This document shows, in pieces, positions 1 to 9,246 of a DNA stretch of 64,000 bases (positions are counted from its first letter, which is position 1; every line of letters begins with the position of its first letter). Below the pieces are notes generated by a model that ran no database searches, was not told the DNA's origin, and saw nothing but the letters and a program-made list of their open reading frames with translations. Where the stretch lies: positions 4,092,001 to 4,156,000 of the forward strand of contig NZ_CP091285.1 of the NCBI RefSeq assembly GCF_021650975.2. Direction: 5' to 3'. The translations under genes and the position numbers were made by a program. The DNA is from Flavobacterium jumunjinense. Lineage in GTDB: Bacteria > Bacteroidota > Bacteroidia > Flavobacteriales > Flavobacteriaceae.

Positions 1-1149
1 ACGAATGGTTACAATCTTCTTATTGTTTACCTCTTGTTCTTCGTTTTTTAAACGCCCTAAAAAGGTATAGGGTATTAATAAATTATTACTCAACATTGTC
101 GACAAACTAATACTCGAAACTATAATCATTGAAATGGCTGCTGAAAAGCCGCCCAAGAAAACCATCGTTGTTAAAAAAGTATGATTGAAATATTGCGGAA
201 TTAACAACGAAAACGTATCTGCATTCTTAGCTTCCCCTTCAAACAACACATTGCCACCCCAAGCAATTGGAAAAACAAAAAGATTGAAAATAAACAAATA
301 CAACGGAAACAACCACAAAGCCGTTTTAATATGTCGCTCCCTATTGTTTTCTACTACTGCTACTTGAAACTGTCTTGGTAAAAGGAAAATAGCAAACAAA
401 GACAACATGCACAAGAAAAACCAATTCATCCCTTGCTCGAGTCCTCCTATTGTATTTTTTGCCTCAAAATTTTCTAATACACTTGCTTGCTCATAAATAT
501 CTCCGAAACCATCAAACACATAGTACGTAACATAAACACCAATAATTACAAAAAACAATAACTTTAAAACACTCTCCATAGCGACAGCCGTAATAATCCC
601 TTTTCGCTTTTCGGAAGCATCTACATAGCGTGTTCCATAGTAAGAAGCAAACAAGGCAAGAGCAACTGCAACATAGGTCGTCGTATCGAAGAAAATTAAT
701 GAATTTTCTGTGGTTTTTGTAACTACATGAAATGTTTCTGATATGGCTTTCAATTGCAAGGCGATATAAGGCAGAATGGCTGCCAAACAAATAAGCGTTA
801 CTATTGCTCCTAAAAATCGGCTATTACCATAACGTAAAGAAATAAAATCGGCTATACTAGACACATTATTCAATCTAGAAATACGAATGATTTTCCTTAG
901 GATAATAATCCAAGCAGGAATTATAATGATAGGACCAATATAAATAGTCAAATAATTCAACCCAGAGTTCGCTGCAACACCTATACTCCCATAATACGTC
1001 CATGCAGTGCAATAGACCGCCAATGAAAAAGAATACACATACGGATTATTCGCCCATTTTAAATTCTCTTTTTTTTCTGCCCAATGAGCAATGAAAAACA
1101 AGAACGTTAAATAGAGTAATAAAATTATAATTAAAAATATACTACTCAT
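1..1149 (-). CDS. CbrA-type sensor histidine kinase, N-terminal transporter-like part (partial)
   Basis: The reading frame is open from an ATG at 1149 to the window edge (383 codons) and continues outside. The visible part is a chain of hydrophobic helices of the sodium:solute symporter fold. It has the hallmark stretch VYCTAWTYYGSIGVAANSG (about residues 44-62) seen at the start of CbrA/PutP-like sensor kinases. In that family the transporter-like domain senses or carries a solute and is followed by PAS, HisKA and HATPase domains, which are not visible here. The start overlaps the end of the small membrane gene at 1142-1336 by 8 nt, which suggests co-translation. Being next to a sodium:solute symporter suggests a role in sensing the same nutrient. 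The family call is strong; the kinase half is inferred. Confidence 0.82.
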   Translation of the reverse strand, partial: MSSIFLIIILLLYLTFLFFIAHWAEKKENLKWANNPYVYSFSLAVYCTAWTYYGSIGVAANSGLNYLTIYIGPIIIIPAWIIILRKIIRISRLNNVSSIADFISLRYGNSRFLGAIVTLICLAAILPYIALQLKAISETFHVVTKTTENSLIFFDTTTYVAVALALFASYYGTRYVDASEKRKGIITAVAMESVLKLLFFVIIGVYVTYYVFDGFGDIYEQASVLENFEAKNTIGGLEQGMNWFFLCMLSLFAIFLLPRQFQVAVVENNRERHIKTALWLFPLYLFIFNLFVFPIAWGGNVLFEGEAKNADTFSLLIPQYFNHTFLTTMVFLGGFSAAISMIIVSSISLSTMLSNNLLIPYTFLGRLKNEEQEVNNKKIVTIR

Positions 1150-1336
1150 AATATCGATTGACAATTATAATGGATACTAATATTGAAAATGCCCAAATTG
1201 AAAACACATAGATATAGAGTATTGGAATTCCTAATAGGGCTTCACTCTTATCGAATAAAAGTAACAACGGAAGGTTTAACGCAAGGAAAAGAAATACAGT
1301 TAAAACCACTAATTTCTGTTGGTGTCTTTTTTTCAT
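1142..1336 (-). CDS. small two-helix membrane protein
   Basis: This 64-residue protein has a positively charged start (MKKRHQQK) and two hydrophobic segments, about residues 9-27 and 35-58. It ends in RYYE. The gene overlaps the downstream sensor kinase by 8 nt and lies beyond the terminator that follows the symporter gene, so it probably heads the kinase transcript. I do not recognise a family. Its placement suggests an accessory membrane subunit of the kinase or simply a co-expressed protein. Confidence 0.7.
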   Translation of the reverse strand: MKKRHQQKLVVLTVFLFLALNLPLLLLFDKSEALLGIPILYIYVFSIWAFSILVSIIIVNRYYE

Positions 1337-1384
1337 GTTCTTTGTTTGTCTGCTAAAAATACAATTTATCTTTTTAACCTAAAA

Positions 1385-1415
1385 AAAATCGCTGTATTAT
1401 ATCTACAGCGATTTT
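1385..1415 (-). terminator. rho-independent terminator downstream of the symporter
   Basis: A perfect 12-bp stem (1385-1396 pairing with 1404-1415) has a 7-nt loop. On the minus strand it is followed by a run of T (complement of the A run 1381-1388). It lies between the symporter stop at 1582 and the start of the 64-residue gene at 1336, so it should end the symporter transcript. Confidence 0.75.
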
Positions 1416-1419
1416 AGTG

Positions 1420-1581
1420 CTACTAATTAAAACTCGAATTAAGAATGTGAGAAGAAAACTTCTCGATACGCTTCGCACTCGAAGAAACGTGTATCAAGAA
1501 CCCTTTTTGATGAAGTTTCAAGCACTTCAACTTTCACTTTTTTCAACTTTTTACTTTTTACTTTTTACTTTTTACTTTTTA
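1420..1581. repeat. dispersed flavobacterial repeat and (TTTTTAC)n run
   Basis: Two things fill the gap after the symporter. At 1459-1510 is a copy of a dispersed repeat that starts CTTCTCGATACGCTTCGCA and contains CTCGAAGAAACGTG; related copies occur near 5609-5715 and, inverted, near 13200-13250. At about 1540-1582 is a short tandem run of TTTTTAC units directly after the symporter stop. Confidence 0.6.
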
Positions 1582-3336
1582 CTAATGATCCACTGCTTCA
1601 CCCGCTCCCGAAGGAATTCGAATGTTCTCTACAATTTCTTGCACATCTGCTGGTGGTGGTGGTGTAAAACTATTCACTACAAAAGCAACTATAAAATTCA
1701 CAATCATAGCAATCGTTCCAAAACCTTCTGGAGAAATTCCGAACCACCAACCGTCTTTTAAACCAGCAACCGCTTCTTTTCCTCCATCAAAAATTCCAAA
1801 TTTAAATTTCAACATATAGAAAAGCATCAATAGCATACCTACAACCATACCTGCAATAGCACCTTCTTTATTCATCTTCTTATGAAAGATTCCCAAAATA
1901 ATAGCAGGAAAGAAAGATGCAGCAGCCAATCCGAATGCCAATGCTACAACGGCAGCAACAAAACCAGGTGGATTGATCCCGAAGTATCCCGCAATAACTA
2001 CTGCAACAGTAGCCGCTCCACGAGCTGCCCACAATTCGTTTTTCTCCGATATGTTTGGATTGATCATTTTCTTAATTAAATCGTGAGAAACAGAAGAAGA
2101 AATTACCAATAATAACCCCGCTGCTGTAGACAAAGCTGCTGCTAATGCTCCCGCTGCTACCAAAGCAATTACCCAGTTTGGTAATTTTGCAATCTCCGGA
2201 TTCGCCAATACCATAATATCATTATCAATTGTCAATTCATTTCCTTTTAAACCTTTGGCTGTGGCTTGATCTAAAAAGGCTTGATCTTTTGATTTGTCAT
2301 TATAATATTGAATTTTACCATCCTTATTTTTGTCTTCATATTTCAATAAACCTGTTTTTTCCCAATTGGAAAACCACTGTGGCATATCGGCATAGTTTTT
2401 ATCATTTACGGTATCTATCAAATTCACTTTAGCAAATACAGAAATTGCAGGTGCAGTAGTATATAAAATAGCAATTAACAACAAAGCCCATCCTGCCGAT
2501 TTACGAGCATCTTTTACTTTCTTCACTGTAAAGAAACGCACAATAACGTGTGGCAAACCAGCGGTTCCTACCATTAAGGCTAAAGTAATTGCAAAAACAT
2601 CGATCATTGATTTAGATCCCGAAGTATATTCTGCAAAACCCAATTCAGTAGATAATCCATTCAATTTATCCAACAAATACATGTCCGATCCAGCCACTGT
2701 GCCTCCCATACCCAATTGCGGAATAGGATTCCCTGTCATTTGAATAGAAATGAATATAGCAGGTACCATAAACGCAAAGATCAATACACAATATTGTGCT
2801 ACTTGCGTATAGGTAATCCCTTTCATTCCCCCTAATACGGCATAAAACAAAACGATAATCATTCCAATCACAACACCCGTTTCTATCTCTACTTCTAAGA
2901 ATCGAGAGAACACAACACCTACTCCACGCATTTGTCCGGCTACATAGGTAAAAGAAACAATTAGCGCACAAAATACAGCTACCGAACGTGCCGTTTTAGA
3001 ATAGTAACGTTCCCCTATAAAATCGGGTACAGTAAACTTTCCAAATTTTCTTAAATACGGTGCTAATAATAGTGCTAATAATACATAACCTCCTGTCCAT
3101 CCCATTAAATAGACCGCTCCATCATATCCTGCAAAGGAAATAATTCCTGCCATAGAGATAAACGATGCTGCCGACATCCAATCGGCTGCTGTTGCCATAC
3201 CATTTGCTAATGGAGAAACACCACCACCAGCAACATAAAATTCTTTTGTTGATCCTGCTCTAGACCAAATTGCAATTCCGATATATAAAGCAAATGTAAC
3301 GCCTACAATAATATAGGTCCAATTTTGTACATCCAT
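1582..3336 (-). CDS. sodium:solute symporter large subunit (VC_2705/ActP-like)
   Basis: A 584-residue inner-membrane transporter of the SSS family, probably importing acetate or another small carboxylate with sodium. It has about 13 hydrophobic helices, the early AADWMSAASFISMAG signature and the conserved GTAGLPHVIVRFFTV region (about residue 255). A hydrophilic loop at about 300-375 (KYEDKNKDGKIQYYNDK) separates two helix blocks, as in the VC_2705 subfamily. The partner small subunit (DUF4212) lies 26 nt upstream in the same direction, the usual arrangement for this subfamily. The substrate is inferred from relatives and cannot be read from sequence. An antisense reading frame over the 3' end is a shadow. 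Confidence 0.9.
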   Translation of the reverse strand: MDVQNWTYIIVGVTFALYIGIAIWSRAGSTKEFYVAGGGVSPLANGMATAADWMSAASFISMAGIISFAGYDGAVYLMGWTGGYVLLALLLAPYLRKFGKFTVPDFIGERYYSKTARSVAVFCALIVSFTYVAGQMRGVGVVFSRFLEVEIETGVVIGMIIVLFYAVLGGMKGITYTQVAQYCVLIFAFMVPAIFISIQMTGNPIPQLGMGGTVAGSDMYLLDKLNGLSTELGFAEYTSGSKSMIDVFAITLALMVGTAGLPHVIVRFFTVKKVKDARKSAGWALLLIAILYTTAPAISVFAKVNLIDTVNDKNYADMPQWFSNWEKTGLLKYEDKNKDGKIQYYNDKSKDQAFLDQATAKGLKGNELTIDNDIMVLANPEIAKLPNWVIALVAAGALAAALSTAAGLLLVISSSVSHDLIKKMINPNISEKNELWAARGAATVAVVIAGYFGINPPGFVAAVVALAFGLAAASFFPAIILGIFHKKMNKEGAIAGMVVGMLLMLFYMLKFKFGIFDGGKEAVAGLKDGWWFGISPEGFGTIAMIVNFIVAFVVNSFTPPPPADVQEIVENIRIPSGAGEAVDH

Positions 3337-3362
3337 GATTTTTATTTTTTTATTATTACTAA

Positions 3363-3620
3363 TTAATCGTCATAACCGTATTTCTTGTCTAGTTTGTTCA
3401 TTAATCGAACATAAACAAAAATCAGTATTACAAACACATATATCGATCCTTGTTGGGCAAACCAAAATCCTAACGGAAACCCACCAATTTTAATCGCATT
3501 CAAAGCATCTTTAAACAGTATTCCTGCCCCATAGGAAACAGCAAACCAAATACTTAATAGTATTAGAAGGTAACGAAGATTCTCCTTCCAATAGGCGGTT
3601 GCCTTTTTTTGATCTCTCAT
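3363..3620 (-). CDS. DUF4212 symporter small subunit
   Basis: An 85-residue protein with two transmembrane helices (about 15-33 and 49-72) and the pattern YWKENLRYLLILLSIWFAVS followed by GFPLGFWFAQQGSIYVFV. This matches the small subunit that accompanies VC_2705-type sodium:solute symporters (DUF4212). It is placed directly upstream of the large subunit in one transcript. Its biochemical role is not well defined in the family; the genetic association is very consistent. Confidence 0.9.
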   Translation of the reverse strand: MRDQKKATAYWKENLRYLLILLSIWFAVSYGAGILFKDALNAIKIGGFPLGFWFAQQGSIYVFVILIFVYVRLMNKLDKKYGYDD

Positions 3621-3642
3621 AATTTATTGTTTTAGTTGTTTT

Positions 3643-4878
3643 TTATAGGTATATCATTGCCTGAAGCGTAATGGTGTTTACCGCATCATTCTGTGCATAT
3701 TTTAATGTTTGATATTCTAGTGTTATTTTAGAATTATGACCGCTGAAGTATAGATTAGTACCTATACCCAATTGTGAAGCAGTATCATTTATAGCATCTA
3801 TCTTTCTACTATCATACGATAGGTATGGCTGAAACTTTGTCTTTGTTGCTACAGGTAGAACATAGCCCAAGTGCGCATGAAGCATAGACCCCGTTTCATA
3901 GGTAGTGCCTAATCTAAAATCTTTACCATAGTCGGTATTTTGATACAAAGCATAAGCTGTTAAAGCTCCTCCATTATTCCCAATTGGAGCATCATAGAAA
4001 GCATCTACTGCAAAAATACTTACATCCTCTCCAGATAAATTGCCTGTTGCATCTGCAATTACCGATCCTTTAGGGTGCATAAAAAAACCAGCACCAACAT
4101 TTAATACTTTTTTAGTCCCCACATAGGAACCTACTTTATAAGGCAAGAAATTACTCTCTGCGTCAAAGAACGCATAATCAAAATAGCCCGAATAAGCTTT
4201 ACCTGCTGCTTTAGAACCTAACAAACGACGTCCTGTATAGGTTGCCGCACCACCATTTAAAGGCACAGTAGTAGCTTGGAGATTATTAGTTTCTGCTTCA
4301 TTCACAGCTACTCTATATTGCAATTTACCAAATGATCCTTTCAAGTATATACCTAAATGTCTTGCAAATTGATCGGACAGTCCAAGTGTTGCCCAAGACT
4401 GTCTTTGGTTATCGAGTGTCATGATGTTTAAGGTGCTCTGATTGTTCAAACGAGAAATTCCATTCCAGTAATGCAAACCACCTCCAACAGCATGCTTTTC
4501 TCCTAAACTATATTGCGCCCATACATCATGAAAAAACAATTGAGAAGCATCGCCTGTACCAGTAGGACTCATCGTATCGGCATTCAAACTATTCAGTCCA
4601 AAATGAGTTAGTATTAAAAAGTCTTTATTAATTTGTGCATACATCAAAACACGAGCTCTACGCAAACTAAAGCTTAAGTCCGCTTGTTCGTTTCCGTTAC
4701 TATCTAAAGGTCTATCGGAATTGTGTTGTGCCCAAAATTGTGCCCAAGAAATGATTCTAAAATAGCTAGAACCGTCTTCATTAATGTTTACTTTTAAACC
4801 ACTTCCATAATCGGGTGAACCTTGCGAAAAAGCAAAACTAGATATTAAAAGTCCTGCTAAAATCAATACTCTTTTCAT
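3643..4878 (-). CDS. outer-membrane porin (OprP/OprO-like beta barrel)
   Basis: The ATG at 4878 is preferred over a TTG at 4902 because it opens a clean signal peptide (MKRVLILAGLLISSFAFSQG). The mature chain (about 390 residues) alternates polar and hydrophobic residues, is rich in Gly and aromatics, and ends in LQAMIYL, as expected of a beta barrel. The opening resembles phosphate-selective-type porins of Bacteroidota: FRIISWAQFWAQHNS followed by the LRRARVLMYAQIN motif. It lies upstream of the symporter pair, with 22 nt between its stop and the DUF4212 start. A likely role is outer-membrane entry for the substrate of the symporter. Confidence 0.82.
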   Translation of the reverse strand: MKRVLILAGLLISSFAFSQGSPDYGSGLKVNINEDGSSYFRIISWAQFWAQHNSDRPLDSNGNEQADLSFSLRRARVLMYAQINKDFLILTHFGLNSLNADTMSPTGTGDASQLFFHDVWAQYSLGEKHAVGGGLHYWNGISRLNNQSTLNIMTLDNQRQSWATLGLSDQFARHLGIYLKGSFGKLQYRVAVNEAETNNLQATTVPLNGGAATYTGRRLLGSKAAGKAYSGYFDYAFFDAESNFLPYKVGSYVGTKKVLNVGAGFFMHPKGSVIADATGNLSGEDVSIFAVDAFYDAPIGNNGGALTAYALYQNTDYGKDFRLGTTYETGSMLHAHLGYVLPVATKTKFQPYLSYDSRKIDAINDTASQLGIGTNLYFSGHNSKITLEYQTLKYAQNDAVNTITLQAMIYL

Positions 4879-4978
4879 AGGTATAAAATTTAATTGTATC
4901 ACGTTATTTGTTGTATCAAATTTTATAAATAAATCTAGGACTGTAAAAAAGTATATATATAATTGTAAAGTACTATAG

Positions 4979-5398
4979 CTAATCCTTAAAACGTTCCCAT
5001 TTAATAAGCATAAACTTATCGCCCAGTTCAGTAATAATCATTCCTGCACCAGACAATTGTTCTTTATTTTTTAGGTATTCCACCAATTCGGCGTGCTTGA
5101 ATACCTTATAGCTAGGATGATAACTTGGATGTGGTGGTTTTTTAATTTTATACTCTTTCACCCAATTACTAATAGAGACATGAGAAACGCCAATAATGCG
5201 TTCTATTTCTCTATAGCTCAAGCCTTCTAAATAGAGCTGTAAAGCTTTTGTAACATAATAATCGTCTATCTTTTTACCTATTTTATTTACCGTAAAATAA
5301 TAGGTACACGATTTGCACAAATACCGTTGTCTTTCTTTAATAATTCCGCTTTTCACAATAGTATTTCCACCACACTTTGGGCAAGTAATAACGTCCAT
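4979..5398 (-). CDS. IS1/InsA-like zinc-ribbon plus HTH protein, probable domesticated regulator
   Basis: The N-terminus carries a zinc ribbon with CPKCGG (residues 6-11) and a second CKSC pair (28-31). A helix-turn-helix follows at about 50-86 (SYREIERIIGVSHVSISNWV). This is the DNA-binding half typical of IS1/InsA-like transposases. The remaining ~50 residues show no DDE catalytic domain, and no second transposase frame or terminal inverted repeats were seen. The gene stands alone upstream of the porin-symporter cluster on the same strand. Known: such halves bind DNA. Inferred: a domesticated transcription factor for the neighbouring transport genes. Alternative: a remnant of a decayed insertion sequence. 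Confidence 0.75.
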   Translation of the reverse strand: MDVITCPKCGGNTIVKSGIIKERQRYLCKSCTYYFTVNKIGKKIDDYYVTKALQLYLEGLSYREIERIIGVSHVSISNWVKEYKIKKPPHPSYHPSYKVFKHAELVEYLKNKEQLSGAGMIITELGDKFMLIKWERFKD

Positions 5399-6368
5399 AT
5401 ATATATATTTTGCATAAATATATTAAATTAGCAACTATATATAAATGAATTTGACATTTTTTTAATTAAAAAAATACACATATTATAAATTTATCGTATT
5501 ATTATTGATTAATTTTTAATTAAAAAGACTTTAGTCAAAAATACACAATCCAATTATTAAACTACAGATTACAATCATTTCCACCTATTTTAAGATAACA
5601 TAGAAACTAAACTTCTCGATACGCTTCGCATTCAAAGAGACGTGCATCGAGAACCTTTTTTGATGACGATTTTCTTGTTCTCAATACGATTTCCTATCGA
5701 AAATCACTAGAACTGACGAAAAACCTCATCAAAACTATTGCCATTAAAACTGTTCTCTCTTCTTTTCTTTCCTCTTTAACCAACCACTAAAAACATGAAG
5801 AAGCTGTATTGCCACAAGGGTATACAACTTCTTCAATAACCAAACAAAAAATCAAATCGATTCAAAAAAATCAAAAAAGTACCGATTTGTTTTTACTATT
5901 ATTTTACAACTTGTTTGTATTTTTATTAATTGTTTGCATAATTTAACAACCTATTTGTACCAACAAAACTAAACTTATAAACAACAACAAATTGATAGTA
6001 TATTATTCATTTTCTGTACTATTTTACCCTTTTTTACTATAAATACTATGGTTATAAAAAAAGCTATGAATGAATACCTAAACAAAAAATGCCATTCATC
6101 TGTATTTATTTTCTTAAATAAACACACTATATTATTTACAACTTGTTTGCAATTAAACATTATACACGAGTTGCCAATTGCTCCTCATTATACACAGTAA
6201 CAAATAATACATGAATTGCCATACCTTCTTTACTAGAAAACAAAAGAAAACTAGAAAATAATACTAAACTTCTTCTGTTTTTTACTATTTTTATCCTTTA
6301 TTCACATATAAAACAAGTACTTACACTATCAATAAACATTATTAATAAACAATAAACATTACAAAAAC
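5399..6368. other. long AT-rich intergenic region with dispersed repeats and a hairpin
   Basis: No convincing gene was found in these 970 nt. At 5609-5715 lie two adjacent units of the dispersed repeat (CTTCTCGATACGCTTCGCA and TCTCAATACGATTTCC). At 5797-5834 a 13-bp imperfect stem (GAAGAAGCTGTAT against ATACAACTTCTTC) encloses a 12-nt loop. The rest is extremely AT-rich, with a repeated ACAACTTGTTTG motif (near 5908 and 6138). It must hold the promoter of the plus-strand gene at 6369 and that of the minus-strand regulator. Confidence 0.55.
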
Positions 6369-9059
6369 ATGAAAAAAAGAGTACTATTCGCACTGTTTGT
6401 TTTATTTACTTCCTTGTCTATAAAAGCACAATGTGGAGCTGCTGCAAACATAACGGTCACTAATATCGTTAACAATTCAATGACAGTTAGTTGGACAGAT
6501 CCGGCTAGCAATGCCGTTAGTTGGTCTATTGGTGTTTTTTATGATGGTGTTTTAGCAACTACTATCAGCGTTCAATCGAGTCCTTATGTAATTACAGGTT
6601 TACCTTGTAACAAAAACATTACAAACATTACTGTAAACAAAGACTGTGGTCCAGGCAATGGAGGCTCTTCTGCTTCTACTACTGTTGGCTATGTGACCAA
6701 TTGTAATTTTGGTAGTCCAGAGAACATAGCAATATGTAGCGATACGCCAACGGTTTGTTTCGATTTAACGTCAAATAATGCTACTATTCTAGGAAACTAT
6801 GCTCCGTCTAATTATACTATTAATTACTTTTCAACACAAACAGACGCTTTAGATAATATCAATCCTGTTGCTAGTCCTTATTGTGTCGATCAAAACACGG
6901 TTTTATTTTCTAGAATTACAGACAATTCAGATCCAACAATTTATCAAATCAATTCATTTACTCTTTTACCATCAACCTACATAAATATGAATGCTTTAAG
7001 CCATCTTGTACAATGTGATGATGATAATGATGGTAGCATTACGTATGATTTAACAACTTCTCAAGCGCTTATTGCTACAACAAATACGCTAACTTATTAT
7101 CTTAGTTTTCAAGATGCTACAAACGAAGTGAATAGTATTTCTAATCCAGCTACTTTTGCACAAACAAATAGTGGTGCTTCTTTAGTTTATATTAGAGAAT
7201 CTATTGTTAATGATTGCGATAAGATATACAGGCGCAATCTTATTTTTATAGCCAATTGTAATTCTGCATCCGTTTGTGACAATGCCAATTCTTTGTGCGG
7301 TTCATTAGACACTCCTTTTAATAACACAACAGGAGTACAATCAATAGGAAATCATGGTTGTTTAACCACGACACCTAATCCTACTTGGTTTTATTTCCCT
7401 GTAAGTCAATCGGGTACACTTAATTTCGAAATAAAACAAGGAGATAATGCTCCAGACTACAACAATCAAGATGTCGATTATATTGTATACGGACCTTTTA
7501 CCAATCAATCAGAGGGTTGCACACTGTATAACGATACAAATATAGTAGCTTGTAGTTATTCTACTGCTTCTACCGAATATCCAATTATTCCAAATGCGCT
7601 AGCTGGTGAATATTATCTATTAATGGTTACTAATTTCTCTAACGATGTTGGATTTATTTCTATCGATTTATTACCAACTTCTACAGGAATTATAGATTGT
7701 ACAGGACTTTCTTTTGTTTCCTTTTTAGACACCAATTCGAATGGTGTTCAAGACATAGGAGAAGTTAACTTTCCTTTAGGGAATTTTGATTATGAAAAAA
7801 ACAACGATGGTACAATTCATACTATATTTGCTCCAAATGGCACGTTTAACATTTATGATAATGATATAGCAAATGCCTATGATGTTAATTTTACTATTCT
7901 GTCAAATTATGCGAGTTATTATAATGTAACAATAGCACCCTATACAGGACTGAACCCAACTTCGGGAATGATGACTTATTACTTCCCTGTTACACCCCTT
8001 CAAAACTATGAAGATGTTAGCGTTGTTGTTATTCCAACCAACCAACCAAGACCTGGTTTTAATTATACCAATAAAGTTGTCTACACGAATTTAGGAAACC
8101 AGACGGTTAGTGCAGGAACAATAACATTTAATACTCCAAGTGCTGTAACCATAAACAACACCAATCCTGCTACTGTACCAAATGCAAATGGATTTACATA
8201 TGATTATACCAATTTATTACCTTTCGAGATTCGATCTATCGATGTAGCAATGGATGTGCCAACGGTACCAACCGTAAATGGAGGCGATTATCTAACGAGT
8301 ACTGCCGCTATTTTACCAATTGTTAATGATGTTGCACCAAGCAATAACGACCATACCCTAACAGAACTTGTTGTTAATGCCTATGACCCGAACGACAAAA
8401 CAGAATCGCATGGGCCAGAAATTTTACAGTCTAGTTTTACAGCAGAAGATTATTTAATATATACCATTCGTTTTGAAAACACAGGTAATGCAGCAGCTAT
8501 TAATGTGAGCATTGAAGATGTATTAAATAGCCAACTCGACACCAATACTTTAGAAATGGTGAGTGCAAGTCATGCTTATGAAATGGATCGAATAGAAAAA
8601 ACGATTACATGGAAATTTAACGGTATCATGTTGCCAGTTTCTCAAGCCAACAGCACTGTTGGTAAAGGATATGTAACTTTCAAAATTAAACCTTTAGCGG
8701 GTTATGCAGTGGGCGATATAATCCCTAACACAGCAGCTATCTATTTTGATTTTAACCCTGCAATTGTTACCAACACTTTCACAACTGAATTTGTATCTAC
8801 CCTATCAAACGGCAGTTTTAATACCGAAAACATACACATTTATCCAAACCCTACTCAGGGAATACTAACAGTTAATTCTGGAAACAATGCCATACAATCC
8901 ATCGTTTTATACGATATGCTTGGCAATCGATTATTCACAGAACTACCTTTACAAACTGAAACAAGTTTAGACATTAGCAACCTACAAACAGGGATCTATA
9001 TTCTTGAACTTAGGTCGAATGATAACGAAAGACTAATTCAGAAGATTATTAAAAAATAA
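6369..9059 (+). CDS. large T9SS-secreted protein with Fn3-like domain and type A sorting tail
   Basis: This 896-residue protein starts with a signal peptide (MKKRVLFALFVLFTSLSIKAQ). A fibronectin-III-like domain follows at about 24-105, then a cysteine-bearing beta-rich middle. A short SdrD-like stretch (LDTNSNGVQDIGE) lies at about 453-465, and a conserved repeat region (DPNDKTESHGPEIL to IYFDFNPAIVTNTF, about 675-807) is typical of DUF11/DUF7619-like Bacteroidota surface proteins. The last ~70 residues are a T9SS type A sorting domain: IYPNPTQGILTV, then YDMLGNRL, TGIYILEL and a terminal KIIKK. It should therefore be exported by T9SS to the cell surface or medium. No enzymatic motif was seen. 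It is probably an adhesin or structural surface protein. Confidence 0.85.
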   Translation: MKKRVLFALFVLFTSLSIKAQCGAAANITVTNIVNNSMTVSWTDPASNAVSWSIGVFYDGVLATTISVQSSPYVITGLPCNKNITNITVNKDCGPGNGGSSASTTVGYVTNCNFGSPENIAICSDTPTVCFDLTSNNATILGNYAPSNYTINYFSTQTDALDNINPVASPYCVDQNTVLFSRITDNSDPTIYQINSFTLLPSTYINMNALSHLVQCDDDNDGSITYDLTTSQALIATTNTLTYYLSFQDATNEVNSISNPATFAQTNSGASLVYIRESIVNDCDKIYRRNLIFIANCNSASVCDNANSLCGSLDTPFNNTTGVQSIGNHGCLTTTPNPTWFYFPVSQSGTLNFEIKQGDNAPDYNNQDVDYIVYGPFTNQSEGCTLYNDTNIVACSYSTASTEYPIIPNALAGEYYLLMVTNFSNDVGFISIDLLPTSTGIIDCTGLSFVSFLDTNSNGVQDIGEVNFPLGNFDYEKNNDGTIHTIFAPNGTFNIYDNDIANAYDVNFTILSNYASYYNVTIAPYTGLNPTSGMMTYYFPVTPLQNYEDVSVVVIPTNQPRPGFNYTNKVVYTNLGNQTVSAGTITFNTPSAVTINNTNPATVPNANGFTYDYTNLLPFEIRSIDVAMDVPTVPTVNGGDYLTSTAAILPIVNDVAPSNNDHTLTELVVNAYDPNDKTESHGPEILQSSFTAEDYLIYTIRFENTGNAAAINVSIEDVLNSQLDTNTLEMVSASHAYEMDRIEKTITWKFNGIMLPVSQANSTVGKGYVTFKIKPLAGYAVGDIIPNTAAIYFDFNPAIVTNTFTTEFVSTLSNGSFNTENIHIYPNPTQGILTVNSGNNAIQSIVLYDMLGNRLFTELPLQTETSLDISNLQTGIYILELRSNDNERLIQKIIKK

Positions 9060-9080
9060 TTAACCAAAATCAGAAACCCT

Positions 9081-9120
9081 ATAAGGATTATTAGTTGCGA
9101 CTAATAATCCTTATTTTTTT
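9081..9120 (+). terminator. rho-independent terminator of the T9SS gene
   Basis: A perfect stem of 14-15 bp (core TAAGGATTATTAGT) with a TGCG loop (9096-9099) is followed by a T run, 22 nt after the stop of the preceding gene. A near copy sits at 10511-10550. Confidence 0.9.
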
Positions 9121-9246
9121 TATACTACAAGCCTTTATCAAAAGTTTAATACAAATCATGATATATATCATAGCTTTATTCGTCTATTTCTTTGTAAATT
9201 TACTTGTGGAATAAAACAAACTTATTTTATAAAATTAAATAACCCA

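Noticed and set aside
512..790. Cys-rich 92-residue minus-strand frame
   Set aside because: It lies out of frame inside the CbrA-type kinase gene, whose own frame is open throughout.
5975..6160. 61-residue minus-strand frame in the long intergenic region
   Set aside because: AT-rich, no domain, no partner gene; expected by chance in such DNA.
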